Shown here: in pieces, positions 33,278 through 41,409 of the stretch
How the letters are laid out: every line of letters starts with the position of its first letter
Position numbering within the stretch: position 1 is the first letter of the stretch
Assembly: GCA_002238855.1 (NCBI GenBank)
Contig: MPND01000032.1
Coordinates: 1-42,521 of the forward strand
Source: SAR202 cluster bacterium bin90
GTDB taxonomy: Bacteria > Chloroflexota > Dehalococcoidia > Lucifugimonadales > JADFKI01
DNA length: 42,521 nt
Direction of reading: 5' to 3'
The notes under the pieces: generated by a model
What the model was told of the DNA's origin: nothing
Databases searched by the model: none
The model's input: the letters and a program-made list of their open reading frames with translations, nothing else
Translations under genes and position numbers: made by a program

Positions 33278-33286
33278 TGCTACAAT
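33278..33286 (+). promoter_or_regulatory. Extended -10 promoter of the DUF104-PIN operon
   Basis: TGCTACAAT is an extended -10 element, 30 bases before the ATG of the antitoxin gene. It resembles TGCTATAAT at 12433, upstream of another accessory pair. Confidence 0.55.
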
Positions 33287-33315
33287 ATTTTTATCCCATC
33301 GTTAGGAGAGCAACT

Positions 33316-33546
33316 ATGGCAAGGACCATTAGAGCCAGTTTCGAAAACGGCGTGTTCACGCCTTTAGAACCTCTGACGGACATTGAAGAAGGTGCATTGT
33401 TTGTCCTCAATATCGAAATGGCAACGCCCAATTGGGAACCGGAAGGGACTGAACACCGGAGCGCTCCCGACGATGATCCCAAGAGGCTTAAGAAAATTCT
33501 CGCTGAAATGGAAGTCAAGGACTACCTAAGAAGTAATAATTTATGA
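33316..33546 (+). CDS. DUF104 (AF2212-like) antitoxin
   Basis: A 76-aa protein starting at ATG 33316 with TAGGAGAG upstream. The N-terminal beta-hairpin segment TIRASFENGVFTPLEPLTDI followed by EEGALFVLNIE is characteristic of the DUF104 antitoxin family. The C-terminal helix (DPKRLKKILAEMEVKDYLRS) would wrap the toxin. It overlaps the PIN toxin gene by 4 bases (ATGA), giving translational coupling. It probably represses its own operon as well as neutralising the toxin. Confidence 0.85.
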   Translation: MARTIRASFENGVFTPLEPLTDIEEGALFVLNIEMATPNWEPEGTEHRSAPDDDPKRLKKILAEMEVKDYLRSNNL

Positions 33547-33983
33547 TTATCCCGGACATCAATTTGCTAGTTTACGCTTACGACAATGGGGCGGCGCACC
33601 ACGACATCGCTCGACAATGGTGGGATGGGTTGCTTGGTGGTGAAGAAAAAGTTGGCTTGCCCTGGAGCGTAACGACAGGGTTCGTGAGATTGATGTCCAA
33701 CCCGAGAGCGGTGAGCATCGCGCTTTCCCCCGTAGAGGCTGCCGATTATGTGATTGCCTGGTTCCAGCGCAATCACATCGTGCCCCTCAATCCGGATACT
33801 ACTCACCTGGAGCACTTCAGCCGCAATCTAGCCGTTGCAGGAAGCGGAACTAATCTTGTGTCCGACGCGCATATCGCAGCATTGGCGATAGAGCACAGCG
33901 CAGAAGTCCATTCTAATGATTCCGATTTCAACCGATTCCCTGGTGTTCGTTGGAGCAATCCTCTGCAGCAATCCGGCGCCTAG
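33543..33983 (+). CDS. vapC: VapC-type PIN domain toxin
   Basis: A 146-aa PIN-domain ribonuclease. Acidic residues of the active site are D5 (IIPDINLLVYAY), D108 (VSDAHIAALA) and D126/D128 (NDSDFNRFPG). The position that is usually Glu in the second helix is not acidic here (WSVTTGFVRLMSNP), as in the 'GLPW' subgroup of VapC proteins. It cleaves specific RNAs, often tRNA or rRNA, when not bound by its antitoxin, the DUF104 protein in the preceding overlapping gene. Confidence 0.92.
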   Translation: MIIPDINLLVYAYDNGAAHHDIARQWWDGLLGGEEKVGLPWSVTTGFVRLMSNPRAVSIALSPVEAADYVIAWFQRNHIVPLNPDTTHLEHFSRNLAVAGSGTNLVSDAHIAALAIEHSAEVHSNDSDFNRFPGVRWSNPLQQSGA

Positions 33984-34030
33984 CACAATTGCCGTTAATC
34001 TTGGGGCTGAAACTGACGGATATGTGACAC

Positions 34031-34156
34031 TTGGACTTCGCAAGCATCCTCAATAACGAGATTACCCACCTTGTATTCGCGCTGATTGCTGGCGTAGCCG
34101 TGATCGTGGCGGTAGTTGCGCTGCTGATGGTGCTGAGTCAGCGGTTCAGAAAGTAA
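34031..34156 (+). CDS. 41-aa single-pass membrane protein (possible)
   Basis: A TTG-initiated frame of 41 codons ends 10 bases before addB. The product has a short polar N-terminus (DFASILNNEITHL), one long hydrophobic segment (VFALIAGVAVIVAVVALLMV) and a basic end (SQRFRK), the layout of a small type II/III membrane protein. The ribosome site is weak and homology is unknown. Most of the gap is otherwise unexplained. Confidence 0.4.
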   Translation: MDFASILNNEITHLVFALIAGVAVIVAVVALLMVLSQRFRK

Positions 34157-34166
34157 GCGCTAGAGC

Positions 34167-37100
34167 ATGAGATTGAATGCGGATGCTGCCCGGAAAATCT
34201 CCCGCCTGACTCCTTCCGACGCTGACGAACTGCTGCAGTTCATCCGTCAGATTCAGCAGGACGCCCCTTTGCGCCCGGTAACCATCGTCGGGCCAAGCAA
34301 CTACGCGCACCTCTCCTTACGCCACAGGCTCGGACGCTCCGGAATCGCAAACGTGCGCTTCATGGTCTTTGAACGCATCGCCGAGCTGCTCGGCGCGCCG
34401 TCGCTCTCCGCACTGGGCAAGCGTCCCATAACGCCCATAATCAACAGCGCGATCGTGCGCGAAGTCGCCTCCGAAGCGACGGGCATGCTGGGACCTCTGC
34501 GCGACCATCCGTCAACGCACATGAGCCTGCGCCGCACATTCCGGGAGTTGCGCCACGCCAGCGAAGACGCTCTCGACAGTCTCGAACGGCAAGGCGGACT
34601 GCGCACTGAGACGATTTCTCTCTATCGTAAGTACAGAGAGCAGACCGGGGAATACTACGATGACGAAGACCTCGCGCAGGCAGCAGCTGAGATTGTCCGT
34701 AAAGGCGATTCCAGCGCGCTGGACGATATGGGTTCCATCGTTTTCTTCCGTGTGCGCGGTCTGACTCCATCGCAGACGCTTCTGGTTCAGGCGCTGGCGG
34801 ATGCGGGCAGGTGCGCCGCCCTGCTTGGACTTACAGGGGACGAACAGGCTGACCGCGCCACGCACGCGCTGTCGGGCAACCTGGGTTCGACGCCGGATGC
34901 GCCACAGGCGAGCGATGACGCGCCCGCCGAAAACTCACACCTGCTTATTGCGCCTGACGCGCACCAGGAATTGCGCTGGGTCATTCGCCGCATTATGCAG
35001 CGCGCCGAAGACGGCACTCCCTTCCACCGCATGGCCGTGCTGTACCGCAAGGAAGAACCTTACGGCACCCTCATACGCGAGGAACTGTACCTCGCTGAAA
35101 TACCAGTCGCCGGCCCCAACACCTTATCGCTAGCGGACACCGCCGTGGGCAGCACGCTCACAGGACTGCTCGGCTTGCAGGAAGCCGACTTTGCCCGAGA
35201 CGCGGTAATGGCGTGGCTTACCGGCAGCCCGCTCAAGCCGCCGCCCGGAATAGATGCCCCGTCATTCAACCCAACCTTGTGGGACACGATTTCCAAGAAG
35301 GCTAAGGTGGTGCGCGGCGCGGACAACTGGCAGCAGCGCCTCACCCAGTTCGCCGAAAGACAGTCGGAAGATGCCGCGAAATGGGCGGACCAGGGCGAGA
35401 TGTATGAGGCGCGCGTATTTCGCATTCGTGCGGACGTTGAGGTGGCGCGCCAGCTACTTCGCTTCGCTGCCGAACTCATCGAGGCGGCAACGCCGAAAGC
35501 CAGCGCGTCATGGTCCGAATACTCGGCATGGGCGAAGAACCTGCTCGACGGCTACCTGCTCGACTACGACAGACTTCCGCCTTCTGATCGGCGCGCCTAC
35601 GACCGCATCGATCGCATCCTTGAAGAGTTGCGGGCAGCGGACGACATCTCGACTAACCCAACTTTCGATGTCTTCCGGCGCGCGCTCAACGAGGCTTTGC
35701 AGGCGTCGGTCGGCCACCTGGGTTCGGTTGGTCAGGGGGTATTCGTCGCGCCATTCAGGACTGCGGCGGCGATGAACTTCGATGTCGTGCATCTGGTCGG
35801 CATGATCGAGGGCGCGGTCCCGCCCGCCGGTCGCGACGACCCGCTCATACCAGAGCGTGACCGCGAGCGCGCCGGCGGTTCGGACGCAGGACTTCCACTC
35901 CAGCAGCAGCGGAAAGACGACGAGCGTTATGCCTACCTTGCCGCGCTTGCCACCGCGCCGGAGCACACGCTCTCATATCCCGTTGCCGATCCTGCGGCGC
36001 AGCGCGAGAACTTCCCCTCACGCTGGTTCCTGGAACGGGCGTCTAAACTTGAAGGCACTCCCGTTTTCTCATCCAATCTGCCGCAGCTGAGTGGCAGACC
36101 CTGGATAACCGTAATCACATCTATGCGCCACTCGCTGGAGACGGCGCAAAACAGCGTTCACGCGGATGTCAACGACTACAACCTGGGACGCCTCAATGCT
36201 TGGAAGTCTGCAGGACTGCGCGTAGATGATCACCCGCTCAGCGGCGACGGGGTGCTTGCAGATTCCATGCGCTTGGGCGGCGCCAGGTTCGGCAGGCAAT
36301 TCACCGAGTGGGACGGCAACCTCAGCGCGGCGAGTGCGAACTTTGATAATATGCTGACCGGTCGCCCGCTGTCACCCACCAGCCTCGAACGCTGGGCGAA
36401 ATGCCCCTTCAGCTACTTCCTCGGCAGTGTGCTGCGCCTCAGTGCCGAGGACAGCCCAGAGGACATCTATGAGATTCCGGCGATGGAGCGCGGGCTGCTC
36501 GTGCATGAGATTCTCGAAGAATTCATTGATGCCGTGAGCAAGCAGGGCAGTATGCCCAAGCCGCAAGAAGAATGGAGTGACCCGCAACGCGCGGAACTGC
36601 TCAAGATTGCCGAAAAGCACTTTCTGGATGCGGAAGCGCGCGGTATAACCGGAAAGATCGTGATGTGGCAGATCGCACGCGACGAGATTCTGATAGACCT
36701 CGAAGCCTTCCTGGACGCGGACTCGCAGGTGCGGCAGCAGTTCGATGTATCTCCAATGCTCTCGGAGGCGGAATTCGGCATCAGTCCGCAAGGCTGGCAG
36801 CCCGCCGATTTTGCCCTGCCCGACGGCACGCGAATCGCATTCAGGGGCAAGATCGACCGGGTCGATGCCGACAACAGCGGCAAACGCGCCCTGGTGCTGG
36901 ACTACAAGACCGGCGGCTCAAGGTCATACAGCAAACTGAAAGACGACCCCATAGACCGTGGTCAACACCTGCAACTCGCCATATATTCGCTCGCGGCGCG
37001 ACAGGCGCTCGGCGACGACACTGAGGTCAGCGCTGCCTACTGGTTCGTCACGAGCGCAAACAAGTTCGAACTATTGCCATCGCCGGCCGTCAACATTGGC

Positions 37101-37349
37101 GACGAAAGCGTGATGGAACGCTTCAGCGAGGGGATGTCAACCATAGTGGGGGGCATACGGCAGGGACTATTCCCGGCAAACCCTGGCGACCCGGGCTGGG
37201 GTGGCTTCGCCAACTGCAGGTTTTGCGATTTCAAAACCCTATGCCCATCGAGGCGTGATGTGCAGTGGCAGCGTAAGAGTGGCGCAACGGAACTCGCCGA
37301 TTATGTGAAACTGTCGGAGGACGAGCTCAATTCCCAGCAAGTAGATTAA
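34167..37349 (+). CDS. addB: AddB-like subunit of ATP-dependent helicase/nuclease
   Basis: A 1060-aa partner of AddA in double-strand-break resection. The N-terminal part (TIVGPSNYAHLSLRHRLG) sits where a helicase would have Walker A but lacks GKT, so this subunit probably does not hydrolyse ATP. The middle is a degenerate helicase fold (VVHLVGMIEGAVPPAGRDDP). The C-terminus is a PD-(D/E)XK nuclease: IAFRGKIDRVDAD, then LDYKTGGS (about 910) and the Gln motif RGQHLQLAIYSLA. A four-Cys iron-sulfur cage is formed by Cys in WAKCPFSYFLG (about 746) and the C-x2-C-x5-C of CRFCDFKTLC (about 1018). Length and order match the AddB family. addA follows 365 bases downstream. Confidence 0.9.
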   Translation: MRLNADAARKISRLTPSDADELLQFIRQIQQDAPLRPVTIVGPSNYAHLSLRHRLGRSGIANVRFMVFERIAELLGAPSLSALGKRPITPIINSAIVREVASEATGMLGPLRDHPSTHMSLRRTFRELRHASEDALDSLERQGGLRTETISLYRKYREQTGEYYDDEDLAQAAAEIVRKGDSSALDDMGSIVFFRVRGLTPSQTLLVQALADAGRCAALLGLTGDEQADRATHALSGNLGSTPDAPQASDDAPAENSHLLIAPDAHQELRWVIRRIMQRAEDGTPFHRMAVLYRKEEPYGTLIREELYLAEIPVAGPNTLSLADTAVGSTLTGLLGLQEADFARDAVMAWLTGSPLKPPPGIDAPSFNPTLWDTISKKAKVVRGADNWQQRLTQFAERQSEDAAKWADQGEMYEARVFRIRADVEVARQLLRFAAELIEAATPKASASWSEYSAWAKNLLDGYLLDYDRLPPSDRRAYDRIDRILEELRAADDISTNPTFDVFRRALNEALQASVGHLGSVGQGVFVAPFRTAAAMNFDVVHLVGMIEGAVPPAGRDDPLIPERDRERAGGSDAGLPLQQQRKDDERYAYLAALATAPEHTLSYPVADPAAQRENFPSRWFLERASKLEGTPVFSSNLPQLSGRPWITVITSMRHSLETAQNSVHADVNDYNLGRLNAWKSAGLRVDDHPLSGDGVLADSMRLGGARFGRQFTEWDGNLSAASANFDNMLTGRPLSPTSLERWAKCPFSYFLGSVLRLSAEDSPEDIYEIPAMERGLLVHEILEEFIDAVSKQGSMPKPQEEWSDPQRAELLKIAEKHFLDAEARGITGKIVMWQIARDEILIDLEAFLDADSQVRQQFDVSPMLSEAEFGISPQGWQPADFALPDGTRIAFRGKIDRVDADNSGKRALVLDYKTGGSRSYSKLKDDPIDRGQHLQLAIYSLAARQALGDDTEVSAAYWFVTSANKFELLPSPAVNIGDESVMERFSEGMSTIVGGIRQGLFPANPGDPGWGGFANCRFCDFKTLCPSRRDVQWQRKSGATELADYVKLSEDELNSQQVD

Positions 37350-37500
37350 TGATAGATATAGCGAGCACAGCAATAACACCGACAATCAGACCCCACAACT
37401 GGGCTTTCATGAAAGTCAGCTCTTTCTCCAGATATGCCAGCCTAGTCTCGTTACTTGCCACCCTTTCTCCCAGTACTCTTTCATATTGTGGAGAATCCAT
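37327..37500 (-). CDS. 57-aa coiled-coil plus transmembrane protein (XhlA-like)
   Basis: A small gene on the minus strand between addB and addA, ATG at 37500, TGA at 37327-37329. Its end overlaps the end of addB by 23 bases. The protein starts with a charged helix (YERVLGERVASNETRLAYLE), continues with KELTFMKAQLWG and ends in a membrane segment LIVGVIAVLAISIINLLAG. That is the plan of small XhlA/phage-hemolysin-like or DUF-type coiled-coil/TM proteins. The hydrophobic pattern and stop placement argue for a real gene. GTGAG lies upstream. The function is unknown. Confidence 0.55.
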   Translation of the reverse strand: MDSPQYERVLGERVASNETRLAYLEKELTFMKAQLWGLIVGVIAVLAISIINLLAGN

Positions 37501-37713
37501 TGATCACTCACTTTGCGTGATGGAGGCCTGAGCAGGCACCAAGCCCGCACCGGTTCCATAATTCACGGTTTTAGAAATAGGCATTGTTGCCAGTGCCAGA
37601 ACATTATAACATAATGAATAATGTGTGGAATAGTCGGCATTAGATTTCTCGACAACTGACTTCACGAATCTAACCGTAGTTTCTCCCTCTATTTCCCATT
37701 CTGTTGAACTTCT
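37501..37713. other. Intergenic region upstream of addA
   Basis: About 210 AT-richer bases. TATAAT on the minus strand (37608-37603) and TATAAC on the plus strand (37605-37610) overlap near the middle, so a divergent promoter for the 57-aa gene and addA is plausible, but no convincing -35 partner is seen. No clear Shine-Dalgarno sequence precedes addA. Confidence 0.4.
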
Positions 37714-40700
37714 ATGACATTCATACCGCAGGACAACAAAGAACGAAAGCGCATAGCAACCTCGCTGGACGAGACACTCTTCGTGGAAGCGGGCGCGGGC
37801 ACCGGCAAGACCACGAGCCTTGTTGACCGCATTCTCGACCTCGTTGGCAGCGGCACGACCACGCTCGACAAGATTGCGGCGATCACCTTCACCGAGGCCG
37901 CCGCCGCCGAACTGCGCGACCGCATCCGCGCAGAGCTCGAAAGAGCCGCAGATGACAGCTCGCAACCCGACGAAATCCGTGAGCGCAACCGGCAGGGAGT
38001 CGAGCAGCTTGACCAGGCGGCAATCCAGACGCTGCACAGTTTCGCCGCCTCCCTCCTGCACGAGCGCCCGCTGGAGGCGGGACTGCCGCCCGCGTTCGAC
38101 ACGATGGACGGCATTGAGAGCGAGCTCGCCTTCGACGAGGCGTGGACTCAGTGGATTGACGCAGCCCTCGACGACCCTGAGCTACAACCGCACTTTCGGA
38201 TGACCCTCTCGCTCGGCCTGAAGATCGGCGGACTGCGCTCGATAGCTCTGAAGTTCCACGATAACTACGACCTGCTCGCTGATGTTGCCTTCGATGTGCA
38301 GCCCGGTTCAGGCGCTGCGGCTTCTTCAGCCGTGCGCCTGCTCGTCGATTCCGCTCCCGAAATGGAGAGTCTTTGCCAATACTCGCGACTCGCCGAAGAA
38401 GACGCCCTGTACAGGCACACGCAGGCAAAACTCACGTCCATCCGCCAGTTAGCGGCGCTGGATCCGGCTTCGCCCGCTGCCGTCCGCCTGCTGTCACGCC
38501 TGCTACCGCTCAGACAGAGGGGTGGTCGCCAGTCCGACTGGGGCACGGATTCCGCCTCCGGAGAGAACGTCTGCAAGAGCCTGAAAGCTCTGCTACTGGA
38601 ACTGGACGCCGAAGCCAGAGATGCTATCGCCGAGACACGCACCGCCGCGCTGATGCCCCTGCTGAACGCGCTCAGGTCGTTCACGCTCGACTACGCCGGC
38701 ACGCGCAAGGCACAGGGCCGTGCGGGATTCCATGACCTGCTCGTATGGACGCGCGATATGCTCCGCGACAACCTTGATGCCCGCGACCACTTCCGCCACC
38801 GCTTCTCCCACCTCCTCATCGACGAGGCGCAGGACACCGATTTCATACAGGCAGAGATCGCCATGTTCCTCGCCGAGGACGCCGACCCTTCCACGCCTGA
38901 CAAAGACAGGCCGCGCGAATGGAGCGACATAACGCCGAAGCGCGGCAAGCTATTCGTGGTCGGCGATCCCAAGCAGTCGATCTACCGCTTCCGACGCGCC
39001 GATGTCCGTCAGATGCGCCGCCTGCAGGAGCGCATGGGCGGCGAGACGCTGAAGCTCGTGCAGAATTTCCGCTCGCAGCGCCCCATAATCGACTGGGTGA
39101 ACACGCTATTCGCCGTCTGGATGGCGCAGGACAGCGGCGATCAGGCAGAGTACACTCCCATCAATCATCGCTGGACGGCAAACATAGGACATAAGGCAGC
39201 GCCGCGCGTGTGGAAGCTGGGAGACGAGTCTGAAGGGAAGATAGACGCTGTACGCCGCAGAGAAGCCGCCGAAGTCGCGATGCTGCTCCATCAGGTCGTC
39301 GGCGAGCAGTGGCAGATCCTTGATCGCTCAGCGACTGATGCCGATAATACGGAGCGATACAAAGACGCCGCATACTCAGATATCTGCATCCTGATGCCCA
39401 CTCGAACCGCGCTCCGCACACTGGAACTCGCGCTTGATGACGCCAATGTTCCCTACCGGCTGGAGGGCGCCTCGCTCTTCTTCGAGACGCAGGAAGTGAG
39501 CGATCTTCTGAACTGCCTGCGCGCAATCGACGACCCATCGAATGAAATAGCGATCGTCGCCGCACTCCGCTCCCCTGCCTTCGCCTGCACCGATGTCGAA
39601 CTACTGCAGTTCCACCAGGCGCGCCGTACCTTCAACTATCTGTCTAATCAGGGAAGGCGGCGCTCAGCCGACGATAGCGTCAACAAGGTTTCAGACGCCC
39701 TCGAAGTGCTGCGCGATGCCCACGAAAAGCGCATGTGGACTGCCACCGCTGCACTCATCGACGGATTCATTCGAGACCGCCTGCTCATGGAATCCGCCAT
39801 AAGCCGTCCGCGCGAACGCGAGCAGTGGCGGCGCTACCGGTTCCTCGTGGAGCAGGCGCGCGCATTCGCTGCGGCGGGCGGCAACTCGCTCCGAGCCTTC
39901 CTCGAATGGGTGCAGCGGCAGGCCGATGAAGGCGCCCGCGTAACCGAGACCCCTGTGCCGGAGTCCGACGAAGAAGCGGTTCGTATTATGACCGTGCATG
40001 CCGCCAAGGGCTTGGAGTTCCCGGTTGTACTCCTGACCGGACTGAACAACAGCGCCCCATCCCGCGTTGATAATGTCATATTCGATGCCGGTGAAGTTGA
40101 GGTCGGCGTCGGCAGCGGAGTCAACGAGTTCCTTACGGCGAACTACGCAGAGTTGAAGGAGCGCGAGAAAGCGCTCGAAGAGCAGGAGCATGTCCGACTG
40201 CTCTATGTGGCTACGACACGCGCCCGCGACCACCTCGTTCTCAGCATGCACAGACCGGACAACAGGAACTCCGGGTTGGACTCAACACAGATAACCGAAC
40301 TGCTTGAAGACCACGATGACCTGTGGGAGCAGGTGGAGCTACAGCCGCAATACCAGGACCAGGTGATGGCGCAGGATGCACGGGAAGCGGCGCAGTCCCA
40401 ACAGCCATTCGACCACACCGAACACACCATCGAGGCACGCGATGAATGGCTGCTCAAGCGCGGCGAGGTGCTGTCCGTGCAGGGCAGGCCCGCATCCGTC
40501 GCTGCCACATCACTCGCTGGCGCATCAAAGGACGAGGCGGATGCCGACATCGTGACGGAAGAATATCAGCCGTCAAGGCGCGGACGCGGTGGCGCACCAC
40601 TCGGCAGGGCAGTGCATGCCGTCCTGCAGACGATAAACCTTGAAACAGGTGACGAAATAGAAAACACCGCCAACGCCCAGGCAACTGCCGAGGGCATACC

Positions 40701-41118
40701 GCAGATGCACTCCAGGATAGTCGACCTCGCGTGGACGGCCGTCAACAGTGACATAGTGCGCCGCGCGATATCGTCCGGTAACTACTGGCGCGAGGCGCAC
40801 ATCGCCGCACCTATCGGCGAGGGCGTGCTAGAGGGCTTCATAGACTTACTATTCGAGGAAGACGGCGAGTTCGTAATCGTAGACTACAAGACCGACGACA
40901 TTAACGCTAACGCCGCCGAGTACATCGCCACCAACCGCTACCGCGAGCAGGCGGGCAGCTACGCACTGATCACCGAAATAGTCACGCAGAAGCGCGTCAA
41001 GGAAGTGGTCTTCCTTTTCCTGAGCCCCAGGAAAGAAGAGAGCATGCCCGACCTGGGCGGGCTGAAGGCGGCTGCGAAGAGCGCAGCTGAGCGGCACCTC
41101 GAAAAGCACCAGAACTAG
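37714..41118 (+). CDS. addA: AddA-like UvrD-family helicase/exonuclease subunit
   Basis: A 1134-aa protein with all SF1 helicase motifs and a C-terminal nuclease. Walker A is GAGTGKT (27-33), motif Ia AAITFTEAAAAELRDRI, motif II LLIDEAQDTD (about 369), motif III VVGDPKQSIYRFRRADV, motif IV VQNFRSQRPI, motif V TVHAAKGLEFPVVLL (about 759) and motif VI LLYVATTRARDHLVLS. The nuclease domain ends in GFIDLLFEEDGEFVIVDYKTDD (about 1045-1065) with the PD-(D/E)XK Asp and Asp-x-Lys. Together with AddB it resects DNA ends for RecA loading, functionally replacing RecBCD. The stop overlaps, tail to tail, the stop of the next minus-strand gene through the palindrome CTAG. Confidence 0.96.
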   Translation: MTFIPQDNKERKRIATSLDETLFVEAGAGTGKTTSLVDRILDLVGSGTTTLDKIAAITFTEAAAAELRDRIRAELERAADDSSQPDEIRERNRQGVEQLDQAAIQTLHSFAASLLHERPLEAGLPPAFDTMDGIESELAFDEAWTQWIDAALDDPELQPHFRMTLSLGLKIGGLRSIALKFHDNYDLLADVAFDVQPGSGAAASSAVRLLVDSAPEMESLCQYSRLAEEDALYRHTQAKLTSIRQLAALDPASPAAVRLLSRLLPLRQRGGRQSDWGTDSASGENVCKSLKALLLELDAEARDAIAETRTAALMPLLNALRSFTLDYAGTRKAQGRAGFHDLLVWTRDMLRDNLDARDHFRHRFSHLLIDEAQDTDFIQAEIAMFLAEDADPSTPDKDRPREWSDITPKRGKLFVVGDPKQSIYRFRRADVRQMRRLQERMGGETLKLVQNFRSQRPIIDWVNTLFAVWMAQDSGDQAEYTPINHRWTANIGHKAAPRVWKLGDESEGKIDAVRRREAAEVAMLLHQVVGEQWQILDRSATDADNTERYKDAAYSDICILMPTRTALRTLELALDDANVPYRLEGASLFFETQEVSDLLNCLRAIDDPSNEIAIVAALRSPAFACTDVELLQFHQARRTFNYLSNQGRRRSADDSVNKVSDALEVLRDAHEKRMWTATAALIDGFIRDRLLMESAISRPREREQWRRYRFLVEQARAFAAAGGNSLRAFLEWVQRQADEGARVTETPVPESDEEAVRIMTVHAAKGLEFPVVLLTGLNNSAPSRVDNVIFDAGEVEVGVGSGVNEFLTANYAELKEREKALEEQEHVRLLYVATTRARDHLVLSMHRPDNRNSGLDSTQITELLEDHDDLWEQVELQPQYQDQVMAQDAREAAQSQQPFDHTEHTIEARDEWLLKRGEVLSVQGRPASVAATSLAGASKDEADADIVTEEYQPSRRGRGGAPLGRAVHAVLQTINLETGDEIENTANAQATAEGIPQMHSRIVDLAWTAVNSDIVRRAISSGNYWREAHIAAPIGEGVLEGFIDLLFEEDGEFVIVDYKTDDINANAAEYIATNRYREQAGSYALITEIVTQKRVKEVVFLFLSPRKEESMPDLGGLKAAAKSAAERHLEKHQN

Positions 41119-41312
41119 GCTCTGTGTGCCGCAAGGGCTTCAGTCGCCGTACGCTCCAGGAAATCTTCGGACTCTGGACGGCTGAAGAGTTCGTCCCACT
41201 TCTGCTCAGATTCCAGCTCTGCTAACAGAAAGCGAGCGAAGGCTTCCTGCCGGTCTTCAGGTAGTTCTGCAGCTTTGTCAAAAGCCTGTTGAAGAATCTC
41301 AGTCATAGTCAT
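41115..41312 (-). CDS. Orphan antitoxin-like protein (DUF2281/AbrB-helix type)
   Basis: The ATG at 41312 has AGGA eight bases upstream and gives 65 aa; an earlier in-frame start at 41342 is not needed. The sequence MTEILQQAFDKAAELPEDRQ, then FARFLLAELESEQKWDELF and a C-terminal charged helix, resembles short antitoxin or addiction-module component proteins that bind a PIN or RelE toxin. No toxin is adjacent. It is probably a solitary antitoxin, transcribed with or after the GH32 gene. Confidence 0.6.
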   Translation of the reverse strand: MTMTEILQQAFDKAAELPEDRQEAFARFLLAELESEQKWDELFSRPESEDFLERTATEALAAHRA

Positions 41313-41367
41313 GTTTACGTCCTGAACGCATGGGGTCTGCAAATAGGGTCTAACATGTCGTGCTGGC

Positions 41368-41409
41368 TGACAGGATCTTCTATTCTGCCCATCTTGGGCA
41401 TCCTGTTAG
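41368..41409. repeat. CTAACAGGAT-type repeat and hairpin
   Basis: ACAGGAT and ATCCTGT close the ends, with an inner GCCCA-TCT-TGGGC hairpin. The right end contains the stop codon of the GH32-like gene. It shares CTAACAGGAT and CAGAATAGA with 31268-31293 on the opposite strand. It may also serve as a transcript-end structure for the GH32-like gene. Confidence 0.45.
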
